DNA of 54,054 nt from Lingula anatina (Eukaryota > Brachiopoda > Lingulata > Lingulida > Lingulidae): positions 195,923-249,976 of the forward strand of contig NW_019775694.1 of the NCBI RefSeq assembly GCF_001039355.2. Direction: 5' to 3'. The stretch's first letter is position 1; each line of letters opens with the position of its first letter. The notes beneath the pieces were generated by a model. It saw only the letters and a list, made by a program, of their open reading frames with translations, had not been told where the DNA came from and did not search any database. A program made the translations under genes and the position numbers. This document shows positions 10,870-22,502 of the stretch, in pieces.

Positions 10870-11640
10870 CTAAATGTCACCAAATTTCCACACATTTAGC
10901 ATTAGGGTGTGCTCGTTAAAGGCTCCTTGCCTAATAGCGTTTGTGTTTACCGCGTACTGTAAGTACCTCCTGTAGGTAGCGCTGCCTGCCTTCAACAAGG
11001 GTAACAATTCTGTTTTATGGGATATTGTCCCATTCTTCCTAAAGAGCTTGAGGGAGTTGGTCCAGAGCATTAGGAGTTTGGTTTTCCTATGCACTGCACA
11101 CTTCAGTTCATGCCACATATGTTTAGTAAGGTTAATAACATGGCTCAAAGGTGGTTGTTCTATCCTCTTCACGTTGGGTTTCTGCAACAAATCACTCAGC
11201 AGACGAGAGTTGTGAGCATGTGCATTTCCACGATGACGCCTGTAGTATCCCTGAAGTCACCTCTTGCAAATGGAGTGAGATACTTGTTGAGAGCGTTTCA
11301 GTGAATTGCCCCAATAACGTTCTTTTCTGGAAAAAACAATGCACTAAAACCATAGGCTTGGAATTCTCTCCAAACGTGGTCTGAACTGACACCTCAGGCG
11401 ATATTATCTTCCACAAACCTTCCAAAAAGCATTCTGCAACATGTCTACGGGTCCAAATTTGACCATCGAAGGCATACAAGAAATACCTTGATTCTTCAGC
11501 AAAACGAACTTGTTCCTATTGATGGTTGACCAAGTTATCGTAGTTCTGGGGTCACTGAACCTAACATTCTCAACTGATGCCTCATTCCATCTGCAAGATT
11601 TTAAAACCACTGATATGCAGATTTGGAAAGGAGGAAGCTG
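10870..11640 (-). pseudogene. Decayed Tc1-like transposase
   Basis: Across three frames the - strand reads like a Tc1/mariner DDE transposase. FAEESRYFLYAFDGQIWTR (near 11470) stands where FSDESRF..DG is usual. Further on come GNAHAHNSRLLSDLLQ (where DNA.PH is usual) and LSHVINLTKHMWHELKCAV (where SPDLNPIEHLWDELKR is usual). NALDQLPQAL, a stop codon and EEWDNIP follow. Frameshifts, in-frame stops and loss of two of the catalytic acids show it is inactive. A possible terminal sequence (TTGGTCAAAAAGGTTGCCCC) lies near 10585. Confidence 0.75.
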
Positions 11641-11771
11641 GCATGTGCTGGCCTGGGGCCATATTCTCGAAGGTTGTTTCAGAAAAAAATTATATCTCCA
11701 CCATCCCATGATACCGGTAGTCCGTCAGGTACAGGGGTCCATCACTACAGATCGGGCGACCAAGGTTGAGG

Positions 11772-13344
11772 GGTTCATTGGTATCATGTGAAAGTTCATT
11801 TAGACAGGAATCATTGTCTGTGTGGTAGCACTTTCAATTCTTGGCTTTCTTTATGCGAACGCTCTTTATATAACGAAATGTTGCTTAAGGATGCATATGA
11901 AGTCACAATTTTGTCACAATTAAAAGCCAACCAAATGCCAGCACGTAGTTTCAAGTAGTAAAACTAAGAGAATTAGTAAAAGGCATTGTTAAAATTTACC
12001 CGAAAAATGATATTTGAACGGATATTTCGGCTAGCATTCTATGCTGTATATCAATGGGGCAGAAAAGTAGGTCACGAATGTAGGTTAAATTTCTGACCAA
12101 AAATTTAAAGACAGGAGCAGTCTTAAGGTCTTTTAAGGCTGATCGAGTGATATATTTAGTTTATCCCTTGGCATGTCGACTTTATTTGAGTCGTATAAGA
12201 AACTAGTGGAAGTGGTTTATATGTGTTACTGGGAATCCACGCTCCACCTATGCTCGGTTCATATGTACCGCATCTAGAAAAATGGGGGTAGGGGAAGAAA
12301 AACATACATAATATGAAAATAAAATAAACTTAAGTAATAATTTATGTATCATTATACAGCTGAAGAATAGTCTTTAAAAAATCAACTAAGTGAATTTTGT
12401 AATAATACATAATCTGTAAACAAATAAGGTCAGAGGTAACCTAAGGTCACATTTGAGGCAATTTTCGGAGAAATAAACATATTAAATTTTATTTTTTAAG
12501 AGAATGTAAGTCAAGATTAATAGTTCATCCATAAATCTGTCATATTGTTGAATAAATTGTCAGAACTTCAGCATATCCCTGAAATTTAGACCAAGTTATT
12601 AGAAATAATCCAAAACACTTCCATTTCCATTCTCTAAATTAAATAACTTTTGGGTTCATTTTTCCTAAAATGCATCAAATTTGACCTAATGTTAACTTTG
12701 AAATACTTCAATTGCTATATTACACGCTAACAAATTTTTCTTCACCTATTAGAACATCCCCTCAGCTAAATAAATGAGCCGATTTTTATTCACACCTTAC
12801 AAGTCTATCAAATAGTGAGCTTTTTTTCCTCCCCTACCCCCATTATTCATAAACTGACCGAACACCCCTTACAGCACCTGTGTCATCCATAAGCTTCGCA
12901 ATTGTCAAGTTTAAAACTGTCAAATCTCATCAAATCCCTTTTATATATGGAGTTATCAATAATAGCCATATACCATTAATTTTGTCTTACATTCACCTTG
13001 AAGATTATTCCATTGCTTTATTTTTCCGGAAAATACCTCAAGTTTTACTTCAGGTGACTTTTGACCTCATTTGTTTACAGATTATGGAACATAAAAAACT
13101 CACTTTACAGATCTTTTAAAACTATTCTTCAGCTGCATAATATCAAATATAATAATGCCCTACCTTTTGGTATTTTCATATTATCGATATTTTCCTTCCT
13201 TTTCCCCATTTTTTTAGATGCGGCCATTTAGCAACATTTCGTTATATAAAGACCATTCGCATGAAGAAAGCTACTGATTTGAAAGTGATACCACACAGGC
13301 ACTGACTTCTGATTAAATGAACTTTCACATGATACCGATGAACT
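11772..13344. repeat. Large imperfect inverted repeat beside the Tc1 relic
   Basis: 11772-11887 (GGTATCATGTGAAAGTTCAT ... AACGAAATGTTGCT) is the inverse of 13229-13344, and about 12266-12500 is the inverse of about 13000-13222. The left arm carries about 380 extra bases (11888-12265) that the right arm lacks. The centre (about 12620-12845) contains another diverged inverse unit with the same GGGGGTAGGGGA start. The structure is non-coding and is probably a composite or nested DNA element. Confidence 0.65.
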
Positions 13345-14177
13345 GTGGTCACCCGTTTGGTAGCGATTTAAAATTTAGGGGTCTACCAGAAGCACTTAGA
13401 GTCATGAGATTCATTAGACCAAGATCAATGACAAACACAATACGGACTGGATTTTGGTCTTTTGGTGCCTTTAGCACTCTCAGCACCATTGCGCCCCCAT
13501 ATCTGCACAGATAACTTTTGGCAAATATGCGTTGAACATTAAAAAAATTCATTTGGTATTTACTTCTCATATATTCTTCAACTTTTTTCTTTTCTCTCTG
13601 CTATCTAAATGTCATTTTGTCAATTTTTTGAAACCCTTTCCCTTTCAATTACACTTATACGTATTTATGTGCACATGTCGTCGCACACGGCTACCACAAA
13701 TACTATTCGGACTGTTTAATGGACAACAGTGTCACTTATTATCCTCAAACATAAAATAATTAGGCCTATAATGAAGATTAATATACAGCTGGAGCGCGAA
13801 AAACTTTGAACTGAACCTATTGTCTTTTTGTTATACATGTATTTTTTGTTGTTATCGTTGATATTTTTTTTTAACATTGGCTTTTTTAATGTGTGACTTT
13901 GATATACCACATGGGCCAAGAAGTATGTGCATTTGAAGGCACGGTCGCCCTGTAAACTCTGGCGGCTTGGTGTACTCTTAGCCGTGGCGCAATAAGAACG
14001 AGTTATTTCTACATACCTTATACATAAATCTGCATGGCCCTGAAAAAATATATGGATGTATTTATAATCCAGTTGCTATCTTTAAAATAAGAAAGATTGT
14101 CCAGATTGCTATAAATATTGGTTTTCTCTATGGAACAAGCAATTAGTGACAACGGTGGAATTTTTAACACTTATTAC
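13345..14177. other. Non-coding spacer
   Basis: Nothing recognisable beyond the weakly similar outer flank of the inverted repeat (to about 13510). Short open frames here have no recognisable features. Confidence 0.5.
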
Positions 14178-14220
<43 letters not shown>

Positions 14221-14860
14221 TGTATTTATTTGCAACTTAAAAGTTGGTTTTTACAATAAAAACAAATAGTCGTGAGATGCACAATCTTAAAATATACTTG
14301 TAAGTGTTAAAATGATTCGATACACATTAGAAGTTCATAAAAACCGCAGTACTTAAAATTTGATAAAGCCCATGGGATAAAAGATTTTGACGATCGTACA
14401 TTCCTCAATTTTGGCAAAGTGTACTTATAAACCCGGCGCAAAGTGTAAGAACCTTCATTTATCCCTGGTAGCAAATGATGGATTTTGTGTCCTTCAGAGT
14501 AGATGTTATGCAATAATGTTTTAGATAGTTCATCTCTTCTACAAGCAAGAGTGATAGGTTTTCATGTTTCAAGTGCCCCATCATAGGGCAGCTCTGGGAA
14601 TATAATCTTACATGCTCTAATCCGGATGGATTCGATTTTATCAACTTGTTGTTGTGTGAGACTTGGGTGCCACACCTGACATGCATATTCTAATGTAGGT
14701 CTGATTACTGATGTGTAAAATCTTACAAGTTAATTGGCTGGAATACCCGCTCTTTTCAGAAGCTTAAGATTGTGTAGCCTTTTACTAGCTTTTTTTACAA
14801 ATATCACAGATGTGACCTTCCCAGCTCAAATCGCTGCTGATCCTAACCCCCTAAGAAAAC
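14178..14860 (-). mobile_element. 3' end of a non-LTR retrotransposon (CR1/jockey-like) with ATT tail
   Basis: The - strand reads KKASKRLHNLKLLKRAGIP, then SVIRPTLEYACQVWHPSL and QQQVDKIESIRIRACKIIFP, the typical C-terminal part of LINE reverse transcriptases. About 370 bases of decayed sequence and an (ATT)n run (AAT on the + strand, 14178-14220) follow as a 3' tail. Internal stops show it is dead. It is 5'-truncated at about 14860, only some 80 bases upstream of the ZNFX1 copy 2 start codon. Confidence 0.75.
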
Positions 14861-14937
14861 AGCAGACCCCACTCTCTCAATCATTTCCTGTTATGTTACC
14901 AAAATGCGTTATATTATGCACTAGATATACGTAGAAG

Positions 14938-15053
14938 ATGGCAGAAAAGGCCAAAGAAGAGAGACAGAGTCCACGACATGATTCACGAAAAGAAAGGCTT
15001 AATGGGAAGAAAAGTAGATATGACACAGATAGGCCGTTCAAACCCCATGAAGG
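14938..15053 (+). other. ZNFX1: First coding exon of ZNFX1 copy 2
   Basis: This short exon starts at ATG 14938 in a good context (GAAGATGG). It encodes a 38-residue basic leader beginning MAEKAKEERQSPRHD, and ends in phase 2 before a consensus donor GTAAGT at 15054. The next exon begins at 15406 after a pyrimidine tract and CAG; joining completes a Gly codon and runs straight into the long open frame. The large exon's frame has no ATG near its beginning, which is why this upstream exon is needed. A TG microsatellite (15103-15136) sits in the intron. Confidence 0.8.
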
Positions 15054-15098
15054 GTAAGTATTTACAAAACTCGTGAACTTAACGTAAATATACCCTGT

Positions 15099-15140
<42 letters not shown>

Positions 15141-18100
15141 AGTAAACATGCGCACATGCGTGTGTGTGTCTGTGTGTAAAAAAGTGACAGAGATATAGGT
15201 CGAGGATGTTGAGAAAACATACTGTCAGACAATGAGAAAGAGCAGAGAGAGGGGTCCAGCAAGAAAGACTGAATGAAGGTAAATTAGACACTTTTTTTCA
15301 CGCTGATACTAGGCATTTTAAAAATACATCAGTGAAAGGAAAACAAAACATTCAAAATATACAATTCGGGCTCGAAGTATGAAAGTAGGCTTTTTTCTTT
15401 TTCAGGTTGGCCAGGCCAGTTGATAAACGGGGGCCAAAAGCTGGTGACATGACCACGAAATGGACACAGAGCGAAGTCCGTTACATGGGTTACAAAAAGT
15501 TGGAAGATTTGTTAAAAAGGGATCAGGGTGATGCTCTCCTGTACTTGGCATCCCCTAAAAACGGTTTCCGTGAGCTTCTCGTGTCTGAAAAGCTGGAAGG
15601 TGGTCTTCTTTCTCTTCTCCTGTCTGTGTTGGCTTATGTAGGTCAGGCAGATCAGCTCCGATCGCATTTGATTACGGTTCTCAACATTACCAATGAATCG
15701 CCATTGCTTTCAGCAGGAGGTCCTGTTCAGAGCTGTATTATCGAGATGGTTCTAGCCCGAAACAGCCAGGCTGTCGATGTCAATTTTCTTGGCAATGTTC
15801 TCAATTTGGTCCATTTACTTCTGACTCTTCTGCCTCGATCTAGTCACCTTCATGCCAGCACCCTTTTACCATTAATACAGAAGGTAGTAGATGACAAGGC
15901 AGACAGTGGTAATATTGTCTGCCTGAAAAGACAATTACAGCAAGCTACTGAAATAAAAGATGCCGTCGAAAATGACCTAAGAATGGGTTTTAAAGCACAA
16001 GATGCAGAAAATGCTCCTGAAGATCTCACAACTCCTCCCGATGATTTTCGCGAGTGCAGTATATTTCCAAGTAGGGAAGACCTTATCACCGATGAACAAC
16101 CTTTCCTGAGGGCCAACATTGTGAAGGGGAAGTACAGTTCCGTGGATCATTATCTTGATGTCCAGTTTAGGCTGCTGAGGGAAGATTTCATAGCACCGCT
16201 TCGTAATGGCATCAGAGAGTACTTGGTCAATTTAGATCGTGGCCAAGAACATGTCAGGTTGTCGGATGTTAGGGTATACCATCATGTGTACTTTCAAATG
16301 CCCAATTGTGCTAAGAATCAAATCACTTATCCGGTCAAGTTTGATGTATCAAGGCTCTCCAAGGTCAGGTGGGAGCACAGTAAACGGTTGATATGTGGTT
16401 CTCTTGTTTGCCTGTCAAAGGACAGGTTTGAAACTGTAATTTTTGCAACAGTTGCTGATAGAGACCCAAAGAAGCTTCGGGAAGGTATTATTGAGCTCCA
16501 CTGTGATGCAGAAAGTCTTGCAGTGATTTCCACAAGCATGCGTGAGGTTTTCGTCATGGTTGAGTCTTCTGCCTATTTTGAAGCATACCGTCATGTCTTG
16601 AGGGGTCTTCAGGAGTTGAACCAGGAAAATTTACCCCTTCAAAAGTACATTATTGGCTGTGATAGTGCGCCCAGACCACCGAAATACATTTTAGATTCGG
16701 GCCTGCTATTGGATCTCACCTGTCTAATCGACAGAGATACTGTAGGACGACAAAAGTTTGAAGCAGTTGACATTTTCAAAGAAGATACTTGGCCAAATGC
16801 AGCGACACTGAACTTAGATGAATCCCAAAGTGCAGCATTGAAGAGTGCTCTGACCAAAGAATTCTCTGTCATTCAAGGTCCACCGGGAACAGGAAAGACT
16901 TACATAGGTTTAAAGGTGGTAAGAGCGCTTTTGGCAAACAGACGAATGTGGGCATCAGGACGGAGAGAGGAAAATGGCAATGTCATCCAACACAGGCCGT
17001 TAGATTTGCTTGACCCAGGAGAGGAAGACCCAGAAAAGAGAGACTTTAACAAACCAATACTGCTCGTATGTTATACCAATCATGCCCTAGACCAGTTTTT
17101 AGAAGGCATTGTAAAATTTCAGCCCAGCAAAGTTGCAAGAATTGGAGGAAGAAGCAGCTCTAAGGATCCTGCTCTTCAAATGTGTCTTCTGCATAATATG
17201 AAAAAAGATCATCCAACTGACAGGGTAAGAAGAGGGGAAATCGCACGTTTGCATGGGGAGCTTTCGTTATTGGCAAAGACCATCAGTTATTTTGCAAATA
17301 TCCACAATTCCCTCATTTATATTGGATATAAACAAATACGCAGTTTGTTATCTGAATCGCAACAGGAGTCTCTAGAGTACGTTGCGATAGATGTTTCCAG
17401 TCCATTTGATTATTGGCTTCTTGCTGAAGACCGCAAGATAGTCTTGCAGCAAGAGATTAAACAACGGCACCAGTTTAAGAATGATAGTCAGTCTGCTGGC
17501 GAAGAGCCAGCAGACATTAATGAAACAAATCCCCAAGCAAGTGACAGAGATGTGGAAGACGGAGACGAGCTGTTAGCAGAGTCTCAAGAGAAAACAGTCT
17601 ACCGAAGCAAGGGATCTGCCGAGGAAACAGTAGGTGTTGGTGAAACAGGCCCCCAAGAAAGTAACAGTGATGTGGAAGACGGAGACAATCTGTTAGCAGA
17701 GTCTGAAGGAAATGGAGTAAACCAAAACAAGGAATTTGATGTGTGTGAGCCTTGCAACACAAAAGAAGAATTGTCGGATGGAGAGAGTGATCTAGATGAC
17801 ACAGCTGCTGGATTAAAGACACCAGAGACAATTGAGGAAGATGGAGATATGAGAAAAAGTGACAGCGAAAGTCTGTTGAATAAAGAAGATAGCTCAGTTG
17901 CTGTAAAAGGAGAGGCTGGATTATTGTCCGACCAACGTGAAATCATAGAAGGAGAATATGATTATGAATCAGATGAAATGTCATTTATTGAGGCCGAGGA
18001 TTTCTTGGATGATGTTCAAATTGTGGATGATGACACTGATATTTTGGAGACCATCGCTCAACATGTAGTAAAATCGGAAGAGATGGAGGAGGATGCATAT

Positions 18101-21100
18101 ACTACCGAGGTGGACAAATCTGAACAACCTTTAAAAATCTCGAAAAAAATGAAAAGGGAAATGCAACTAGAGATGAAGAAATTTGAAAGTGAACTTCACA
18201 AGGCCAGTTGTGGTGATGACTACATGACTGAAGAGGAGGCAGAAAGCATAGAAAACCTTTGGGTTCTCTCCATTGCAGACAGATGGCGTTTGTATCGTTA
18301 TTGGAAACGCTTATTTTATGAGGACATTCTCCAGCGCCTTCAGTATCAGATCATAGAATACGATCGTACCCGGCTTGCGCTGCAAGAAATATACGATGAT
18401 CTAGATTTCCAGCTGCTTCAAAACATGTATATATTAGGCATGACTACGACTGGGGCAGCAAAGTATCACCACATCCTCAGACGACTTCGTCCGCGGATTG
18501 TTATTGTAGAAGAGGCGGCAGAAGTGTTTGAGTCCCACATTGTGACGGCACTCACAGAAGGTTGCGAGCACCTGATTCTCATAGGAGACCATCAGCAGCT
18601 ACGACCAAACCCTGCTGTTTATGCTCTGGCCAAGAAGTTCAACCTAGAGATATCTCTCTTTGAACGAATGGTGCGAAACGGGATGCACTGTGACAGACTG
18701 GCTATACAGCACCGTATGCGACCTGAGATATCACGTCTTCTGGTACCAGAAATGTATGACCATCTTCTTGATCATGAGTCTGTTCGCCACTATGAGAATG
18801 TGAGAGGAATTGAAGAAAACTTGTTCTTTATTGACCACAGTTTCGAAGAAGAGAGTGACAATGATAGCAAAAGTCACTCCAACAAGCATGAAGCGTCCTT
18901 CCTTGCTGCTCTCTGCCAGTATCTCATGAATCAAGGTTACAGTAAATCACAGATCACCATTCTGACCACATACACTGGCCAACTTTTCGAAATGAAAAAT
19001 AACCTCCCGAGAGATAAATTCCAAGGGATTCGAGTAACGCCCGTGGACAATTTTCAAGGAGAGGAAAATGACATAATTCTTCTCTCCTTGGTACGCAGCA
19101 ACAAGGAAGAACGCATTGGTTTTCTTAGTATTTCAAACCGTGTTTGCGTGGCTCTTTCTAGGGCGAGAATGGGTTTCTACTGTGTAGGGAATGTTTCGCT
19201 AATGGCACGGCAAAGTAGCCTCTGGAAAAAGCTGGTCAATAAGCTGAAAGAACGGCAACAGGTGGGCACTGAACTGACTTTAATTTGTCAGAACCACCCA
19301 AAAAGGAAATATCAAGTCTCAAAGAAAGAAGATTTCCAGCACGTGCCTGATGGTGGGTGCCTATTGCCATGTGAGTTTCGTTTGGATTGCGGTCATGTAT
19401 GTGCACGTCGGTGTCATCCTTATGATCTAGACCACCAGCTGTACACATGTGAAAAGCCGTGTGAAAAACCTTGCGACGTTGGACACAAAACCTGCAAGAG
19501 AGAATGCTTTGAGATTTGTTCACCATGCAGTTTTATTGTAACCGTTCGACTGCCAAAATGTCACCACGAAATTTTAACCGAATGCCACAGAGATCCAGAT
19601 GACATAATTTGCCCTATCCCATGCGAACGACTCCTTAACTGTGGGCATGAATGCAAGAACCTGTGCTCTGAACCTTGTACCGTGCAGTGTGAAAGACAAG
19701 TACTGAAATATTTACCGTGTGGGCACAGCTGCCTTCTTCCCTGTCACCAGGATGAAACCCTCGTGACTTGTGACACCTTGGTAGAGAGACAGCTGCCCTG
19801 TAACCACGTGACAAACGTCGCCTGTCATACAGATATATCTACATACAAATGTACAGAATTGATGCAAAAAATTCTGCCTTGTGGACATGAGATTGCAGCG
19901 CCATGCTACCAAGACGTAACATGCGAAAAAATTGTGGAGAGACAGCTGCCCTGTTACCACGTGGCAAACGTCGCCTGTCATACAGATACACGCATATACA
20001 AATGTCCAGTATTGATGCAAAAAATTCTGCCATGTGGCCATATGATTGCAGGGCCATGCTATCAAGACGTAACAAACATAGAATGCCAACTGCCGGTGAC
20101 CGTAAGGCTTCCTTGTGCCCACCATATTGAAGTGAAATGCCACGAAAGATACACAGCCATGTCTCTCCGATGTACAGTGCATGTAGAGAGATCATTGTCC
20201 TGCGGACACACGGGAATAATGTCTTGTCATCTAGACGTGGGAAATTACATATGCAGACAAAAAATGATGCTGACATTTCCGAAGTGCAACCACCAAGTAG
20301 AGGTGAAGTGTGCCACTAAAGAAAAAGTCTTGTCGAAGGGGTGTGAGGTGCAAGTGGAACGAATGCTCTCTTGTGGCCACCAGGTCAAGGCAATTTGTGG
20401 AATGGCAGAAAGGGAATTAGTGGAAGCTTGTCCTGCTGTTTGTAAAAAAACACGTGCTTGCGGTCACATCTGTGAGGGAACATGTGGTTCTTGCAGACAA
20501 GGTACCCGCCACATCCCGTGTTCAAGTCCTTGTTTACTTGTGTTTCCCTGCGGGCATCCGTGCAAGGAGAAGTGCAGTGCTGTATGCAAACCTTGCTCAG
20601 TCGGTTGTGAACGATCCTGCGCTCACCTGACAAAATGCACTAAAAAATGCAGTGACTTCTGCAAGCGTTGTCCTCTGCCATGCGACTGGAAGTGCTACCA
20701 TGCCCAGTGTAAAAGCCTCTGCTCCGAGATATGTTCAGATCGCTTAATCTGTGATGAGCCTTGCCCGGAAAAACTAAGCTGCGGCCACCCTTGTATTGGG
20801 ATGTGTGGGGAACCATGCCCATTGCTGTGTCGAATATGCAGCAAGAAAAGCAGAGTCTTTGCCGGTTTGCCACCCTGGTCCCGCTTTATCAGAGTCCAAC
20901 CATGCAACCACGTCATCGAGGTGACCAAGATGGATGCCCACATGGCCCGCCAAGGAGATGTAGTGACACTAGGCCCAAAACGGTGTCCTGTGCCAAGCTG
21001 CAGGAAAATAATCCAAATATGCCCTCGATATGGAAGGGAACTGAAGACGTACATTAAAGCCAAGGACGAGGCTTCAGCAATTTTAAGATATGAATATTCT

Positions 21101-22502
21101 CTTTGTCAGCAAGTTCTCAAGTCTGCTGAGTTGATAACGAGAATAAGGGCATTGGATTCTCCAATCTGCGCTGAGATATTTGATTTTTGCAGCACTTCTG
21201 AGATCGAAGGTCAAAAGGTACAAAGGGATAAAGAGACCTCCCTGATGTTGCTGACAATGGGCACCATTTTAGATGCAACAGACGCCATTAAAGAGTATGT
21301 TCAGACCTTAGTTTATATTTTTAACGCAGATTGACGCAAACAAATAACAAAAGTATGCTTTTATGTTTTTTGTCTTTGCCATTAAATATATCGATTGCTT
21401 ATTTAATTGTAATCGGAAGTGCTTCAATTTAGGTAAGTTTTGCGTAAGATGCTCTTATAGTAATACTCCTAATGACTTATTGCTCGTCTGTTTCAGGGTA
21501 AACTTGTTAAAGTTTTACCTTGACTCTACCAGCCAGGCAAATCTTAACAGTATTTTAGAAAGACTGCGAAGTGCTGAAGATGACGCCGACCTTTTCAATC
21601 TGGTCAATACTCTACAGCATCTTTTCCTTCGTTCGTTGATCCTATCCTCACGCACGGGGTTGGATGAGATGAACATGGGTCTTGTCAAGGCCCAATGTAT
21701 CGAGACCTTGGACTATCCTTGGTCAGAACTTGTGTTGATTTTCAAGAAATTGAAGGGGGTAGACGATCAACGCTCTCGTCAAATGAAAGCACTGTTGCAT
21801 GCGCCGTTTACTTTACCGGAACGGCGGCAGTGGTGGTACTGTCGAAGAGGTATGCTAAAGAGGCTGTAGCATATTTTATGTACAGTTTTTTAATGCCACT
21901 TCTTTAAAGTCCGTTATAAATATATGTAATTGAATCTTGTAACCATGTACATGTAAATAGTAAACGATCATGAATGGAACCGTTCATTTCAGAAACTATG
22001 CTTCTTAGTAGGCCTATCCACAGATTACTTTCGTTTGTCTCATATCTTGTCTAAAACATCCGCACACACATTGAAGCTTTTAATTTACACAACACGTATT
22101 ACTGGAATAAATTAGAAGTTGTTTATCTTAATACCAGGTCACGTGATGAGGACGTCCAGCAAAGAGGCCCCAGCATGTGAGGCCTGCGACCTTGGGGAAG
22201 ATACGGACCTTAGTCTTCACCAGGAGAGTTGGACTTCTGCAGGCGCCACAGATTCTTCAGGTCAACGCCGTCTGGAGACAATTGCCGGGCGCCGAGGTGG
22301 TGGTGGTGGTTTGGCACGTGGTGGGGGAAGAGGTCGTGGAGGTCGAGGCCGTGGGGGTCAAGGTCGTGGTGGACGAAGTACGCTATTCTTCAACTTTTTA
22401 ACAATTAACGAATCAATATTTTCTTTTTTCCAGTTTAAAAAATTTACCTCGATATTTCTACTTTCAGAAAATGTTCATCATACTAAAATCTTTCAATACT
22501 GA
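14938..22502 (+). CDS. ZNFX1: ZNFX1-like NFX1-type zinc finger helicase, complete copy 2
   Basis: Four coding exons are predicted: 14938-15053, 15406-21294, 21497-21849 and 22138-22502. All boundaries are GT-AG and phases match, giving about 2240 residues (vertebrate ZNFX1 is about 1900). Seen in order: a basic Arg/Lys-rich N-terminus; a helical region (about 60-230); an SF1 helicase core with Walker A GPPGTGKT at 530-537; a long acidic insertion (about 731-961); a DExx-box variant EEAA at 1074-1077; GDHQQLRP; QHRMRPE at 1140-1146; VDNFQGEEND from about 1252; VALSRAR at 1287-1293; a Cys/His NFX1-type finger array (about 1330-1910); an RZ-type finger with ligand candidates C2117, H2121, C2133 and C2136; and an RGG tail at about 2171-2199. 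The family acts in RNA surveillance, antiviral response and small-RNA pathways in cytoplasmic granules. Residues after the RGG tail are hydrophobic and may be intron read-through, since a pyrimidine-rich acceptor ends at 22433. Splicing to it could end the protein just after the tail. Gene identity is confident; the last exon is less so. Confidence 0.93.
15103..15136. repeat. (TG)n microsatellite in ZNFX1 intron 1
   Basis: A TG run with further TG-rich sequence to about 15178, inside the first intron of ZNFX1 copy 2. Confidence 0.9.
17470..18165 (+). other. Acidic insertion within the ZNFX1 helicase core, with internal repeat
   Basis: Residues about 731-961 are dominated by Glu, Asp and Ser and separate Walker A from the DExx box. 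A 40-residue unit is doubled: the stretch containing SDRDVEDGDELLAES is followed by one containing SNSDVEDGDNLLAES. It lies where SF1 helicases of the Upf1 family tolerate insertions and is probably disordered. Copy 1 cannot be compared because its region lies outside the window. Confidence 0.7.
19781..20086 (+). repeat. 153-bp tandem unit in the NFX1 finger array
   Basis: Two units of 153 bases (51 residues) start at 19781 (VERQLPCNHV) and 19934 (VERQLPCYHV), each with the finger pattern KILPCGH..A.PCYQD. Copy 1 has only a partial unit here (around 760-830) and is 78 residues shorter at this place. Confidence 0.85.

Noticed and set aside
14877-15291. Antisense frames with His-Thr repeats
   Set aside because: They are translations of the TG/CA microsatellite in ZNFX1 intron 1.
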